A DNA stretch of 43,972 nucleotides from Pseudomonadaceae bacterium (GTDB lineage Bacteria > Pseudomonadota > Gammaproteobacteria > Pseudomonadales > Pseudomonadaceae): positions 1-43,972 of the forward strand of contig JAIERF010000096.1 of the NCBI GenBank assembly GCA_019747075.1. Direction: 5' to 3'. The position numbers were made by a program, and so were the translations under genes. Below are positions 20,056 to 29,724 of the stretch, piece by piece (within the stretch, counting starts at the first letter, position 1; every line of letters begins with the position of its first letter). The notes below the pieces were generated by a model that was given only the letters and a program-made list of their open reading frames with translations, was not told where the DNA came from and did no database searches.

Positions 20056-21210
20056 TTATTGCTCCAACGTCTGCAGGTTGGCACCCAAGGCACTGATCAG
20101 CTGCTGCAACGCCGGCGTTGGCGCGTTCAGCGCTACCCGCAGACCATCGGTTTCGCGGCGATAGGGGTAGTGCTTGCGCAACGCATCGAAGGCACTGCGC
20201 CGGGTAGTAGCATCACCGCTCAGGCTGCGGCGGAAATTCGCATCGTCGCGGCGCGGGTCATACACGGCGCGGCACAGGGTGGCCAGCCCCCAAGCAGGGT
20301 CGCAGCGGCCGTCCAGTTGCAGTGTCGGCAGCCAGGGCGCAGGCAGCAACTGGGCCAATTCGATACTGGCGGGCAACTGCATCCAGGCGCAAAAGGCCTG
20401 ATAGATCTGCGCCGTACCGCGCAATTTGCCATCCAGGCTGTAACCGGCAATATGCGGCGTGGCGATGCGGCACAGGCCTGCCAAAGGCACATCCACCAAC
20501 GGCTCGCCCTCCCACACATCCAGCACCACCTGCAGATCGTGGCGTTGCTGCAGCACCTGGTAGAGCGCGGCGTTATCCACCACCGCACCGCGACTGGCAT
20601 TGATCAGCCAGGCGCCCGGCCGTAGCGCCTGCAGTTGTTCGGTGCTGAGTAAATGTCGCGTCGCCAGCGGGCCATCCGCCGTCAGCGGCGTGTGCAGACT
20701 GAGCACATCGCATTGGCTGAGCAGCGTCTCCAGGCTGACGTAATCGCCGCCCTCGGCCGCCTGCCGCGGCGGGTCGCAAACCAGCACGCGCCAACCCAAC
20801 GCACGCATGACCTTGACCAGCCGGCCACCAACCTGGCCGGCACCGACCACACCGTAGGTTCGTTGCGCCAGCTCGACGCCTTCACGCTCAGCCAGGGCCA
20901 GCAAACTGCCGAGTACGTAATCGACCACACCACGGGCATTGCAGCCCGGCGCACTGGCCCAGGCGATGTCCGCCGCGGCAAAGTAATCCAGATCCAAGTG
21001 GTCGGTGCCAATGGTGCAGGTGCCGACAAAACGCACCGGGCTGCCCTGCAGCAAGGCCTGATCGACGCGAGTAACCGAGCGCACCAGGAGCACATCGGCA
21101 TCCGCCACATCGGCGGCCGAGATGGCCCGCCCCGGCAGGCGGCGAATGGCACCGTGCCCGGCAAAAAACTCATCCAGCAAGGGTATATTTTCGTCGGCGA
21201 CAATGCGCAT
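20056..21210 (-). CDS. pdxB: Erythronate-4-phosphate dehydrogenase
   Basis: Second step of DXP-independent pyridoxal 5'-phosphate synthesis: NAD-dependent oxidation of 4-phosphoerythronate. The 384-residue protein starts [20 protein letters not shown]. It has the 2-hydroxyacid dehydrogenase pattern: TIGTDHLD, the NAD motif [30 protein letters not shown] and the catalytic His region [14 protein letters not shown]. The C-terminal domain with dimerising function follows. It is divergent from the MATE transporter gene; the 171-base gap shows no obvious promoter pair. Confidence 0.97.
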   Translation of the reverse strand: MRIVADENIPLLDEFFAGHGAIRRLPGRAISAADVADADVLLVRSVTRVDQALLQGSPVRFVGTCTIGTDHLDLDYFAAADIAWASAPGCNARGVVDYVLGSLLALAEREGVELAQRTYGVVGAGQVGGRLVKVMRALGWRVLVCDPPRQAAEGGDYVSLETLLSQCDVLSLHTPLTADGPLATRHLLSTEQLQALRPGAWLINASRGAVVDNAALYQVLQQRHDLQVVLDVWEGEPLVDVPLAGLCRIATPHIAGYSLDGKLRGTAQIYQAFCAWMQLPASIELAQLLPAPWLPTLQLDGRCDPAWGLATLCRAVYDPRRDDANFRRSLSGDATTRRSAFDALRKHYPYRRETDGLRVALNAPTPALQQLISALGANLQTLEQ

Positions 21211-21381
21211 GGGGGGGCCTCCGCTAAACCGGCCGCCATTCTAGAAGGTGTTGCCGGTACATTGCGAGCCGCGTTAGCCATGTGCAAATGCGTCATCCAG
21301 AGCGCGCTGGGGCGACACCTCAGGGGTTGTTGCTTGGCCAGGTCGCGACGCAGCGCGTAGACTGGCTGGCTTGCTGACCAG

Positions 21382-22767
21382 ATGGATAGTTTCATGCCCA
21401 CCCTCACCCGCCTTGGCCGCCTGCGCATCGAGCTGCGCAGCCTGCTGGGACTCGCCGCCCCGATCATGATTGCGCAGCTGGCCAATACCGCCATGGGCTT
21501 TGTCGATACGGTCATGGCCGGCCGCGTCAGCCCGCGCGACTTGGCCGCCGTGGCCCTCGGCAACTCGATCTGGGTGCCGGTGTTTCTGCTGATGACCGGC
21601 ATCCTGCTGGCGACCACGCCCAAGGTCGCCCAGCGCTTTGGTGGCGGCCTGCATGGTGAAATCGGCCCATTGGTGCGCCAGGCCATGTGGCTGGCGCTGC
21701 TGGTGGGCTGTGGCGCCGGCCTGTTGCTGTGGAACGCGGAAAGCGTGCTGCACTGGATGAACGTCGACCCGCAATTGATCGAGCCGTCGATGGGCTACCT
21801 GCGGCCAGTCGCCTGTGGCTTCCCGGCCGTGGCGCTGTACCACGTGCTGCGCTGCTACAGCGACGGCCTGGGCCACACCCGGCCGAGCATGATGCTGGGC
21901 TTGGTGGGCCTGCTACTGAATATCCCGCTCAATTACATCTTTATCTACGGCAAGCTGGGCCTGCCGGCCATGGGCGGGGTCGGCTGCGGCTGGGCCACCG
22001 GCCTGGTGATGTGGGCGATGTTGCTGGGCATGCTCTGGTGGGTGACCTGGGCGCCGTACTACCAGGCCAATCAGCTGTTTCAGCGCTTTGACTGGCCCAA
22101 CTGGGCGATGCTCAAGCGCCTGCTCTCGGTCGGTGTGCCGATTGGTGTGGCGGTGTTTGCCGAGGCCAGCATCTTCTCGGTCATCGCCCTGTTGATCGGC
22201 GGCCTGGGGGCCAGCGTGGTGGCCGGCCACCAGATCGCCCTCAACTTCAGCTCTATGGTGTTCATGATCCCTTATGCCCTGGGCATGGCGGTCACCGTGC
22301 GGGTTGGCCAAGCCCTCGGGCGCGGCGAGCCGCGCGAAGCACGCTTTGCCGCCGGCGTCGGCATGGGTGTTGCACTGGCTTATGCCTGCCTGTCGGCAAG
22401 CGCCATGCTCCTGACCCGCGAACACATCGCCCGCCTCTACACCCCGGACAGCGCGGTGATCGCCATCGCCACCGGGCTAATCATCTATTCGGCGCTGTTT
22501 CAGTTTTCCGATGCGATTCAGGTGACTGCCGCGGGTGCCTTGCGTGGCTACCAGGACACACGGGTGACCATGCTGCTGACCTTGTTTGCCTACTGGGGCA
22601 TTGGCCTGCCCGTGGGCTACTGCCTCGGCCTGACCGACCTCTGGGGCCCAGCCTCAGGGCCGCGCGGCTTGTGGCAGGGGCTGATTGTCGGCTTGACCTG
22701 CGCCGCACTGATGCTCGGCATTCGCCTGATGCGCAGCGCCAAGCGGCAGATCCGCCTGCAACCCTGA
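21382..22767 (+). CDS. MATE-family multidrug efflux transporter (NorM/PmpM-like)
   Basis: The 461-residue membrane protein has about 12 hydrophobic helices arranged in two homologous halves. MIAQLANTAMGFVDTVMAGR and DLAAVALGNSIWVPVFLL match the NorM/MATE N-terminal signature. FMIPYALGMAVTVRVGQALG is the equivalent in the second half. Such proteins export cationic drugs in exchange for Na+ or H+. The start could be at 21382 or at the Met four codons later (21394); no strong ribosome binding site helps. It is next to pdxB and convergent with tusA. Confidence 0.92.
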   Translation: MDSFMPTLTRLGRLRIELRSLLGLAAPIMIAQLANTAMGFVDTVMAGRVSPRDLAAVALGNSIWVPVFLLMTGILLATTPKVAQRFGGGLHGEIGPLVRQAMWLALLVGCGAGLLLWNAESVLHWMNVDPQLIEPSMGYLRPVACGFPAVALYHVLRCYSDGLGHTRPSMMLGLVGLLLNIPLNYIFIYGKLGLPAMGGVGCGWATGLVMWAMLLGMLWWVTWAPYYQANQLFQRFDWPNWAMLKRLLSVGVPIGVAVFAEASIFSVIALLIGGLGASVVAGHQIALNFSSMVFMIPYALGMAVTVRVGQALGRGEPREARFAAGVGMGVALAYACLSASAMLLTREHIARLYTPDSAVIAIATGLIIYSALFQFSDAIQVTAAGALRGYQDTRVTMLLTLFAYWGIGLPVGYCLGLTDLWGPASGPRGLWQGLIVGLTCAALMLGIRLMRSAKRQIRLQP

Positions 22768-22772
22768 CGGCG

Positions 22773-22806
22773 CTGCCAGTGCGCCGCCCTGAGCGGCGCT
22801 TGGCAG
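22773..22806 (+). terminator. Hairpin between the MATE gene and tusA
   Basis: CTGCCA-GT-GCGCCGC pairs with GCGGCGC-T-TGGCAG around CCTGA, giving a long GC-rich stem between two converging genes. No T run follows, so termination efficiency is uncertain. Confidence 0.55.
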
Positions 22807-22818
22807 GCCTGCAACCAA

Positions 22819-23058
22819 TCAGTCGATCTTCTTTTTGATCCAGTACAGGTAGGTGCCCGCCTCCACCTGTTGCTCCAGCAGCTCATGGCCGAGAAACAGG
22901 CAGAACTTGGGAATGTCGCGACGGGTCGAGGGGTCGGTGGCAATCACCTTGAGCAGGCCACCAGCGGGCAGGTCGCGCACCTTGTTGTGCAGCATCATCA
23001 CCGGCTCGGGGCAGTTGAGGCCGCTGGCGTCGAGAATTGCATCGGGTTGCAAAGGCAT
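22819..23058 (-). CDS. tusA: Sulfurtransferase TusA
   Basis: Small sulfur-carrier protein of 79 residues, used in tRNA 2-thiouridine and cofactor sulfur relay. The conserved sulfur-accepting cysteine is C16 in [20 protein letters not shown]. The [20 protein letters not shown] segment is typical. The ATG at 23058 has GGAG about 7 bases upstream, so the longer frame reaching 23130 is not the gene. It lies 75 bases after the MaoC-like gene on the same strand. Confidence 0.94.
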   Translation of the reverse strand: MPLQPDAILDASGLNCPEPVMMLHNKVRDLPAGGLLKVIATDPSTRRDIPKFCLFLGHELLEQQVEAGTYLYWIKKKID

Positions 23059-23133
23059 ATCGGGCTCCAAAAACAGGCAGGCATTGTCGCCGAAAGTGCC
23101 CGCCTGGTCACCCAGGCAACTGTCCACCACAGA

Positions 23134-24015
23134 TCAGCCGGTCAGGTTTAACGCTTGCACCGGCCCATGCTGCAGCTGCGCCAACAACAGAGGCCGCTGA
23201 GTATCCGCGGCCAGCAAGCGCCACTGCCGGCAGGCGCCGACCTGACTGTTCTCCTGCAACACCTGGCTGCCGAGCAGCAGCGGCGCCTTGAACTGCACAT
23301 CCAGGCGCACCCTTACGGGCAATGCCTGCCCTGCCAGGCTGCGGGCCAGGCTCCACATGCCATGGGCAAAGGCCCGCGGAAAACCACAGGCTCTGGCGGC
23401 AGGCGCCCACAAATGGATCGGATTGAAGTCCGCACTGACGCGGGCGAAACGCCAGCCGATATTGCCCGGCACCGACCAGGCTGCCGCCGGACAGGTTGCC
23501 GGTAACAGCGCCCAGTTGGCGCGCCCCGGCAAGGCCGCCGGTGCCTGCCCGTGCAGATAATCACCACGAGCCAGATAGGTGCTGATGGCCTGCCAGCACA
23601 GAGCGCCGGCATGCCAGATCTCACTACCAATATCGAACTCCAGGCCCTGCGCGGTGCGCCGCTCGCCGAGGATGCGACAACGCAGGTCGACCTTCTGCCC
23701 CACCGGCATGGCGTGATAACGCTGCACATGGTTGCGCACATGCACCAGGCCCATGGGCTGCACCGGCATCCGCCCATCGCTGACCAGGCGCATATGCAAC
23801 GGCATCAGCAACACCTGGGGATACAGCAGCGGTACGCTCTCGGTCTTATCCAGCCCGCACACGCGGCGGTAGGCGGCAATCTTGCCCGGTTCAAAACACA
23901 GGCTGCGGCACTCGATATGCAACCGCGGCAGCTGCTCACCCGCGCGCAGCCCGCGCCGGCGAATCAGCAGCAAACGGGCATAGGTGCCCAGCAACGACGG
24001 CATTTTATCCTTCAC
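23134..24015 (-). CDS. MaoC/hot-dog-fold dehydratase-like protein
   Basis: The 293-residue protein has a MaoC-like hydratase motif near residues 196-220: DFNPIHLWAPAARACGFPRA followed by FAHGMWS. The Asp and His spacing matches (R)-hydratase 2 family proteins. The N-terminal half looks like a second, degenerate hot-dog domain. Such enzymes hydrate 2-enoyl thioesters; the substrate here is unknown and no acyl-CoA genes are nearby. The ATG at 24015 or the Met four codons on could be the start. It lies 41 bases after rlmM on the same strand. Confidence 0.8.
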   Translation of the reverse strand: MKDKMPSLLGTYARLLLIRRRGLRAGEQLPRLHIECRSLCFEPGKIAAYRRVCGLDKTESVPLLYPQVLLMPLHMRLVSDGRMPVQPMGLVHVRNHVQRYHAMPVGQKVDLRCRILGERRTAQGLEFDIGSEIWHAGALCWQAISTYLARGDYLHGQAPAALPGRANWALLPATCPAAAWSVPGNIGWRFARVSADFNPIHLWAPAARACGFPRAFAHGMWSLARSLAGQALPVRVRLDVQFKAPLLLGSQVLQENSQVGACRQWRLLAADTQRPLLLAQLQHGPVQALNLTG

Positions 24016-24056
24016 CTGAACCTATCTCCCTGTTCCGGTCGTACTGCAGCGGACGA

Positions 24057-25112
24057 CTAAGGCTTGTCCAGGCGCCGCAGATAGCAGGTCACTTCTTCCC
24101 GATCGTGATACAGCTGCTTGCAGGCAATCGACACACGAATACCGCGCGCCGTGAAGCCATCGGCGATGCGCTCGAGCAGACGTTTGACCTCGGCATAACG
24201 CTGTTTCATCGGCAATTTCAGGTTGACCACTGCTTCGCGGCACAAGCCCTCACCCAGCCAGGTTTCCAGCAGAGCCGCGCTACGTGCCGGCTTTTCGACG
24301 ATGTCGCAGACCATCCAGTCCACTGGCCGGCGCGGTTTGAAGGTGAATCCATCGGCCTGCAAGTGCTCGACCAGACCGCTGTCCATCAAGCTTTCGGCCA
24401 TCGGCCCGTTGTCGATGGCGATCACCTGCATGTGCCGGTTAACCAGCTGCCAAGTCCAACCACCGGGCGCGGCACCGAGATCGACAGCGGTCATGCCGGC
24501 CGCCAGGCGCTCGTCCCACTGGTCGCGCGGGATGAATTGATGCCAGGCCTCCTCCAGTTTGAGGGTGGAGCGGCTCGGTGCCTCACGGGGGAACTTCAGG
24601 CGCGGGATGCCCATAGGCCAGTGAGCCGAGTTATTCGGCTCGGCCAGGCCGAGAAACACCTCTCGACCACTTTTAAAGGTCAGCAGCAGGCGCGGCAGGC
24701 TGGGGTCGTCCACCAGCCGTCCGGCCTTACTCAGGGCCTTGCGCAGCGGCGCCTCGAACTTCTTGCAGAAGTTCGACAGCTCTTTGCCATCGTTGGTGTC
24801 CAGCACTTCCAGCCACAGGCTGCCACACACCGGGTAGTCACCCAGTTGGGCCAGCAGCACGCTGATGCGGTCGGTTTCCGGCAATTGCACAAACTCGCCG
24901 CGCGCCCACTGGCGCGGGAAGATCAGGCTGCTGAAAGGCACGCGCATCAGCTTCTGCGCGCCGCCTGCCTCACTGCAGACAAACTCGGCACAGGCACTGC
25001 TGGCCTTGCCCTTGGCATAGCCGGCAACCCCCAGACGGGCCGCGTGTTCCGACAGTTCGGCACACACCTCCCCTTCAAAACCAGGGCGGCAGTGCAGCAA
25101 CAAAGTATTCAT
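24057..25112 (-). CDS. rlmM: 23S rRNA 2'-O-ribose C2498 methyltransferase RlmM
   Basis: SAM-dependent methyltransferase that modifies C2498 in the peptidyl transferase centre. The 351-residue protein starts MNTLLLHCRPGFEGEVCAEL, with GAGGAG 6 bases before the ATG. It has an N-terminal THUMP-like part and a Rossmann methyltransferase domain with the SAM motif AVDLGAAPGGWTWQLV. Catalytic-type residues occur in VNLKLPMKQRYAEV. E. coli RlmM is 366 residues. It is divergent from aer. Confidence 0.95.
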   Translation of the reverse strand: MNTLLLHCRPGFEGEVCAELSEHAARLGVAGYAKGKASSACAEFVCSEAGGAQKLMRVPFSSLIFPRQWARGEFVQLPETDRISVLLAQLGDYPVCGSLWLEVLDTNDGKELSNFCKKFEAPLRKALSKAGRLVDDPSLPRLLLTFKSGREVFLGLAEPNNSAHWPMGIPRLKFPREAPSRSTLKLEEAWHQFIPRDQWDERLAAGMTAVDLGAAPGGWTWQLVNRHMQVIAIDNGPMAESLMDSGLVEHLQADGFTFKPRRPVDWMVCDIVEKPARSAALLETWLGEGLCREAVVNLKLPMKQRYAEVKRLLERIADGFTARGIRVSIACKQLYHDREEVTCYLRRLDKP

Positions 25113-25285
25113 GGCGATCTCCTCAGGGCCGGCATGATAACGGAGTTCGCCCTGGCGGCGCGCCCAACCCACGCAAAGCCTTTAGAATAAGGGTCTTAAG
25201 CCCACCTGTGACTATCGGACGAGTGACCAGCATGTGACTGGCCACGTCAGCAATGCCACTTACACTGTTTTTATTGGTGGGTTGT

Positions 25286-25312
25286 TCAACTTTCGGGTTG
25301 ACCGGTCGATGC
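25286..25312 (+). promoter_or_regulatory. Candidate sigma-28 (FliA) promoter for aer
   Basis: TCAACTTT (25286-25293) and GTCGATGC (25305-25312) are 11 bases apart, matching FliA consensus at 7 of 8 and 5 of 8 positions. The site also contains an inverted repeat TCAAC-N6-GTTGA. The leader to the aer ATG would be about 20 bases. Confidence 0.4.
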
Positions 25313-25340
25313 ACCGACATAACTAAATTGGAACCTTGCC

Positions 25341-26906
25341 ATGCGTAATAACCAGCCCGTGACTCAGCGCGAACATCAGGTGGCCGAGAATCAGCGCCTG
25401 ATTTCCACGACCAACCTCAAGGGCATGATCACCTACTGCAATGAGGTGTTCATCAACATCAGCGGTTTCAGCCGTGAAGAGCTGATGAACGCGCCACACA
25501 ACCTGGTGCGCCATCCAGATGTGCCGGCAGCCGTATTTGCCCATATGTGGGAAACCCTCAAGCAGGGCAAACCGTGGATGGGTATCGTCAAAAACCGCTG
25601 CAAGAACGGCGACTTCTACTGGGTGAATGCCTATGTGACGCCGATCTACGAGAACAACCAGGTGGTTGGCTTTGAGTCGGTGCGGGTCAAGCCCACGGCC
25701 AAGCAGGTGAGTCGGGCCGAAGCCCTGTACCGGCGGATCAACAGCGGAAAGCCGGCAATCCCGGCCTCCAACCGCTTGATGCCTTTGCTGCGTTTCTGGG
25801 TGCCGTTTCTCTGCGCGGTGCTGCTCGGCACCCTGCTCGGTAACCTACTACCGGGCGGCTGGGGCTACCTGACCAGCAGCCTGCTGATAATTCCGCTGGG
25901 GCTAACTGGCGTGCATTGGCAGAACCAAGGCATGCGGCGTCTGGCCAAAATTGCCGAACGGGCCAATGCCGATCCGCTGATCGCCTTGATGTACACCGAC
26001 AGCCAGGGCCTTGAGGCGCGGGTAGAGATGTCCATGCGCAGCCAGCAAGCCCACCTGCGCACCTGCCTGACGCGTCTGCAGGACACCGCCGAACACCTCA
26101 CCCACCAGGCCAGCGATACCGGCGTCCTGGCCCACAGCAGCGCCGAAAGCCTGGAAAATCAGCGCCTGGAAACCGAGCAGGTGGCCACCGCAGTCAACCA
26201 AATGACCGCTACCACCCAGGAAGTGGCAAGCAATGTGCAGCGCACCGCTGACGCCACCCAGAAAGCCAACCAGCTGACCCAGCAAGGCCGCAAGATCACC
26301 GACGAGGCCCGGGAAGCCATCCACCGCCTGGCCATTGCGGTGACAGAAACCGGCGATACCGTCACACGGCTGGCCAAGGACAGCAGCGAGATTGGTGGCG
26401 TGGTCGATGTGATCAAGGGGATTGCCGACCAGACCAACCTGCTGGCCCTGAACGCCGCTATTGAAGCCGCGCGCGCCGGAGAAATGGGCCGCGGCTTTGC
26501 CGTGGTGGCTGACGAGGTGCGCTCGCTGGCACAGCGTACCGGCGAGTCCACCGGGCAAATCCACCAGTTGATCGCCAAACTGCAACGCACCGCCCAAGAA
26601 GCCGTACTGACCATGGAAAACGGCCAACGTCAGGCCGAGGAAGGCGTGCAGCAAGTACAGCAGGCCGACAGCGCCTTGGCCGGCATCAGTGATGCGGTGG
26701 GTCATATCACCGACATGGCCAACCAGATTGCCGCCGCCACAGAAGAGCAAAGCGCCGTGGCCGAGGAAGTGAACCGCAAGATGATCACCATCGCCCAGTT
26801 GACCGAACAGACCGCCGAACAGGCCGAGCGCACTTCGGAGCTGAGCAATAACTTGCTTAACACCGCGCGCGGCCAATTCTCCCTGGTCGAACGCTTCAAC
26901 CGCTAA
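25341..26906 (+). CDS. aer: Aer-type aerotaxis/energy-taxis receptor (PAS-MCP)
   Basis: The 521-residue chemoreceptor has a cytoplasmic N-terminal PAS domain (about residues 10-120): [20 protein letters not shown] and [20 protein letters not shown], the FAD-binding type. A hydrophobic hairpin follows at about residues 150-190. The signalling domain has the highly conserved hairpin [20 protein letters not shown] followed by [20 protein letters not shown]. There is no periplasmic sensor domain. Redox sensing through FAD is expected from the family. It lies upstream of the oxidase genes, and the P. aeruginosa aer gene (PA1561, from memory) has the same neighbours. Confidence 0.95.
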   Translation: MRNNQPVTQREHQVAENQRLISTTNLKGMITYCNEVFINISGFSREELMNAPHNLVRHPDVPAAVFAHMWETLKQGKPWMGIVKNRCKNGDFYWVNAYVTPIYENNQVVGFESVRVKPTAKQVSRAEALYRRINSGKPAIPASNRLMPLLRFWVPFLCAVLLGTLLGNLLPGGWGYLTSSLLIIPLGLTGVHWQNQGMRRLAKIAERANADPLIALMYTDSQGLEARVEMSMRSQQAHLRTCLTRLQDTAEHLTHQASDTGVLAHSSAESLENQRLETEQVATAVNQMTATTQEVASNVQRTADATQKANQLTQQGRKITDEAREAIHRLAIAVTETGDTVTRLAKDSSEIGGVVDVIKGIADQTNLLALNAAIEAARAGEMGRGFAVVADEVRSLAQRTGESTGQIHQLIAKLQRTAQEAVLTMENGQRQAEEGVQQVQQADSALAGISDAVGHITDMANQIAAATEEQSAVAEEVNRKMITIAQLTEQTAEQAERTSELSNNLLNTARGQFSLVERFNR

Positions 26907-26918
26907 CTCACCTTAAGC

Positions 26919-27620
26919 CTATGGCGCAGCGGGCAGCCGCTGCGCCATAAACGCCGCAATGGCGTCCGCAGCCTGGTGCAAATGTTGCTGCTGAGAGAAC
27001 CCCGAGGCCTTGAGCGGTTTGAGGTCGTGATCGGCAGCTGCCAGCCAGAGCAGTTCTATGGCACTCGACAATTGATAGCCTGCCACCGCCTCCCGGTTGC
27101 CCAGCGCATCGCGTTCCCCCTGAATGATCAAGGTGGGGGTCTTTAGCTCGGCAAGATGGGCCACCCGTGGCTTTTCCGGCTTGCCCGCCGCGTAAAAGGG
27201 ATAGCCGAGGCAAATCAGGCCGTCCGCCCCCACCTCATCAGCCAGCATGCTGGCCATACGCCCGCCCATCGACTTGCCGCCAATCGCCACTGGGCCCGCG
27301 ACTGTCTGTCGCACCAGCTGGTACACCTGCCGCCATTGTTCCAGCAATTGGGCCTGTGGATTGGGGGGGCGCTTGCCCCCGCCAGACCGCCGCAATGCCA
27401 TATAGGCGAACTCGAAGCGCAGCACCGCAAGCCCACGCGCCGCAAGGCTTTCAGCCATGGTTTGGAGGAATGGACTGTCCATCGGCGCGCCCGCCCCATG
27501 GGCCAGGATCAGGCAGCCCCGCGTAGCCCCCAAAGGCCTGTTCCACAGCCACTGCCCATTCCCCTGCTGACCCTGCGGACATTGACCCCTGTCAATATCG
27601 CTAATTACGCCTTTGACCAT
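26919..27620 (-). CDS. Alpha/beta-hydrolase family protein (Tex30/KANL3-like)
   Basis: The 233-residue product has an alpha/beta hydrolase fold of the dienelactone/KANL3-Tex30 type. GCLILAHGAGAPMDSPFLQT carries the oxyanion loop. The nucleophile elbow is AIGGKSMGGRMAS. TPTLIIQGERDALG and AAADHDLKP supply the acid and His. The substrate is unknown. The ATG at 27620 has AGGG close upstream. The 3' end is convergent with aer and lies inside a perfect inverted repeat (26920-26949). An Anr-type site is embedded near its 5' end, facing ccoN. Confidence 0.82.
   Translation of the reverse strand: MVKGVISDIDRGQCPQGQQGNGQWLWNRPLGATRGCLILAHGAGAPMDSPFLQTMAESLAARGLAVLRFEFAYMALRRSGGGKRPPNPQAQLLEQWRQVYQLVRQTVAGPVAIGGKSMGGRMASMLADEVGADGLICLGYPFYAAGKPEKPRVAHLAELKTPTLIIQGERDALGNREAVAGYQLSSAIELLWLAAADHDLKPLKASGFSQQQHLHQAADAIAAFMAQRLPAAP
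26920..26949 (+). terminator. Perfect 13-bp inverted repeat overlapping the hydrolase stop codon
   Basis: TATGGCGCAGCGG and CCGCTGCGCCATA flank a GCAG tetraloop. The repeat starts 14 bases after the aer stop and covers the last codons and stop of the opposite-strand hydrolase gene. There is no T run. It probably protects or ends the aer transcript. Confidence 0.55.
27582..27595 (+). promoter_or_regulatory. FNR/Anr-type site before the first cco operon
   Basis: TTGACCCCTGTCAA is a perfect palindrome close to the FNR/Anr consensus TTGAT-N4-ATCAA (8 of 10). It lies 80 bases upstream of the ccoN ATG, inside the 5' end of the divergent hydrolase gene. No ideal -10 is present at class II spacing; CATGCT near 27618 and TATAAC at 27650 are weak choices. 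Confidence 0.6.
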
Positions 27621-27674
27621 GCTTACCCTGCTTTTTAGAAGAATCTGCCTATAACCGTGGATGGAAGCCCATAC

Positions 27675-29099
27675 ATGAACACAGCAACCAGTACCGCCTA
27701 CAACTACAGGGTGGTCCGCCAATTCGCCATTATGACGGTGATTTGGGGAATCGTCGGGATGGGACTCGGCGTATTCATTGCCGCGCAGCTCGCGTGGCCG
27801 GATCTTAACTTTGGCCTACCGTGGACCAGCTTCGGCCGCTTGCGCCCGTTGCACACCAACGCAGTGATCTTCGCCTTTGGCGGTTGCGCACTGTTCGCCT
27901 GCTCGTACTACTCGGTACAGCGCACCTGTCAGACCCGGCTGTTTGCCGGCAAGCTGGCGGGTTTCACCTTCTGGGGCTGGCAACTGGTGATCCTGCTCGC
28001 CGCCATCACCTTGCCGCTGGGCCTGACCAGTTCCAAGGAATATGCCGAGCTGGAATGGCCGATCGATATCCTGATCACCATCGTTTGGGTCAGCTACGCG
28101 ATCGTGTTCTTCGGTACCGTGATGAAGCGGACTACCAAGCACATCTATGTCGGTAACTGGTTCTTTGGCGCGTTCATCATCACCGTGGCCCTGCTGCACC
28201 TGGTGAACAACCTGGAACTGCCAGTCACCCTGACCAAATCCTACTCACTGTACTCGGGCGCAACTGATGCCATGGTGCAGTGGTGGTACGGTCACAACGC
28301 CGTAGGGTTCTTCCTGACAGCGGGCTTCCTGGGGATGATGTACTACTTCGTACCCAAGCAGGCTGGCCGTCCGATCTACTCGTACCGCCTGTCGATCGTG
28401 CACTTCTGGGCACTGATCACCGTGTACATCTGGGCCGGTCCGCACCACCTGCACTACACCGCGCTGCCGGATTGGGCGCAGTCGTTGGGTATGGCGATGT
28501 CCCTGATACTGCTGGCGCCAAGCTGGGGCGGCATGATCAACGGCATGATGACCCTCTCGGGCGCCTGGCATAAGCTGCGCAGCGACCCGATCCTGCGCTT
28601 CCTGGTGGTGTCCCTGGCGTTCTACGGCATGTCGACCTTTGAAGGTCCGATGATGGCGATCAAGACCGTCAACGCCCTGTCGCACTACACCGACTGGACC
28701 ATCGGCCACGTACACGCCGGTGCTTTGGGCTGGGTTGCCATGGTCTCGATCGGTGCGCTGTATCACCTGATCCCGCAAATCTTCGGGCGTCAGCAGATGC
28801 ACAGCGTCGGCCTGATCAACGCGCACTTCTGGCTCGCCACCATCGGCACCGTGCTGTACATCGCCTCGATGTGGGTCAACGGTATCGCTCAGGGCCTGAT
28901 GTGGCGTGCAGTCAACGAAGACGGCACCCTCACCTACTCCTTCGTCGAAGCACTGGAAGCCAGCCACCCAGGCATGGTTGTACGGGTAATCGGCGGCGCG
29001 ATCTTCTTCACCGGCATGCTGCTGATGGCCTACAACACCTGGCGCACCGTGCAGGCGGCCAAACCGGCTGAAATGCAAGCCGCGGCGCAGATGGCCTGA
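27675..29099 (+). CDS. ccoN: Cytochrome c oxidase cbb3-type subunit I, first copy
   Basis: Catalytic subunit with haem b and the haem b3-CuB centre that reduces oxygen to water. The 474-residue protein has about 12 helices. Conserved features include [20 protein letters not shown] near the N-terminus, [20 protein letters not shown], the metal-ligand region [15 protein letters not shown] and the C-terminal [20 protein letters not shown]. The ATG at 27675 has GGAAG upstream; a GTG six codons earlier is unlikely. By position (aer side) and the Anr-type site this is probably the Anr-induced cbb3-2 operon of P. aeruginosa nomenclature. Residues from about 212 to 433 are almost identical at DNA level to the second copy. 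Confidence 0.97.
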   Translation: MNTATSTAYNYRVVRQFAIMTVIWGIVGMGLGVFIAAQLAWPDLNFGLPWTSFGRLRPLHTNAVIFAFGGCALFACSYYSVQRTCQTRLFAGKLAGFTFWGWQLVILLAAITLPLGLTSSKEYAELEWPIDILITIVWVSYAIVFFGTVMKRTTKHIYVGNWFFGAFIITVALLHLVNNLELPVTLTKSYSLYSGATDAMVQWWYGHNAVGFFLTAGFLGMMYYFVPKQAGRPIYSYRLSIVHFWALITVYIWAGPHHLHYTALPDWAQSLGMAMSLILLAPSWGGMINGMMTLSGAWHKLRSDPILRFLVVSLAFYGMSTFEGPMMAIKTVNALSHYTDWTIGHVHAGALGWVAMVSIGALYHLIPQIFGRQQMHSVGLINAHFWLATIGTVLYIASMWVNGIAQGLMWRAVNEDGTLTYSFVEALEASHPGMVVRVIGGAIFFTGMLLMAYNTWRTVQAAKPAEMQAAAQMA

Positions 29100-29490
29100 G
29101 GAGAACCAAGATGAATCACGAAGTCGTTGAAAAAAATATCGGCCTGATGGCCCTGCTGATGGTCCTTGCCGTCAGCATCGGTGGTCTGGTGCAGATCGTG
29201 CCACTGTTCTTCCAGGACGTTGCCAACACCCCGGTGGAAGGCATGCAACCGCGTACCGCCCTGCAACATGAAGGCCGCGACATCTTCATCCGTGAAGGTT
29301 GCGTAGGCTGCCACTCGCAGATGATTCGTCCATTCCGTGCCGAGACCGAGCGTTATGGTCACTACTCGGTAGCCGGTGAAAGCGTCTGGGATCACCCATT
29401 CCTGTGGGGCTCCAAGCGTACCGGTCCGGACCTGGCTCGCGTTGGCGGTCGTTACTCCGATGACTGGCACCGTGCCCACCTCTACAACCC
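28308..29490 (+). repeat. Gene-conversion-like tract, copy 1 (ccoN-ccoO)
   Basis: Compared with the second operon at a constant offset of 3576 bases, 28308-28438 (131 bp), 28677-28972 (296 bp) and 29252-29490 (239 bp) are identical. The intervening DNA shows scattered, mostly synonymous differences. Flanking parts of ccoN and ccoO differ much more. Confidence 0.85.
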
Positions 29491-29719
29491 GCGCAACGTC
29501 GTGCCTGAGTCGATCATGCCGGCGTACCCATGGCTGGTAGAGAACAAGCTGGACGGCAAAGACACCGCCGCCAAGCTGAAAGCCATGCGCACCTTGGGCG
29601 TGCCTTACACCGATGCCGACATTGCCGGCGCCCAGGCAGCCGTAGCGGGTAAAACCGAGATGGACGCGATGGTGGCCTACCTGCAATCGCTGGGCACCGC
29701 GCTCAAGAACAAAAGGTAA
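29111..29719 (+). CDS. ccoO: Cytochrome c oxidase cbb3-type subunit II, first copy
   Basis: Membrane-anchored mono-haem cytochrome c that passes electrons to CcoN. The 202-residue protein has one N-terminal membrane helix (about residues 10-34) and one haem site CVGCH at residues 64-68, followed by [25 protein letters not shown] lies 7 bases before the ATG. It starts 11 bases after ccoN. The haem region DNA is identical to that of the second copy. Confidence 0.97.
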   Translation: MNHEVVEKNIGLMALLMVLAVSIGGLVQIVPLFFQDVANTPVEGMQPRTALQHEGRDIFIREGCVGCHSQMIRPFRAETERYGHYSVAGESVWDHPFLWGSKRTGPDLARVGGRYSDDWHRAHLYNPRNVVPESIMPAYPWLVENKLDGKDTAAKLKAMRTLGVPYTDADIAGAQAAVAGKTEMDAMVAYLQSLGTALKNKR

Positions 29720-29724
29720 GCGTC

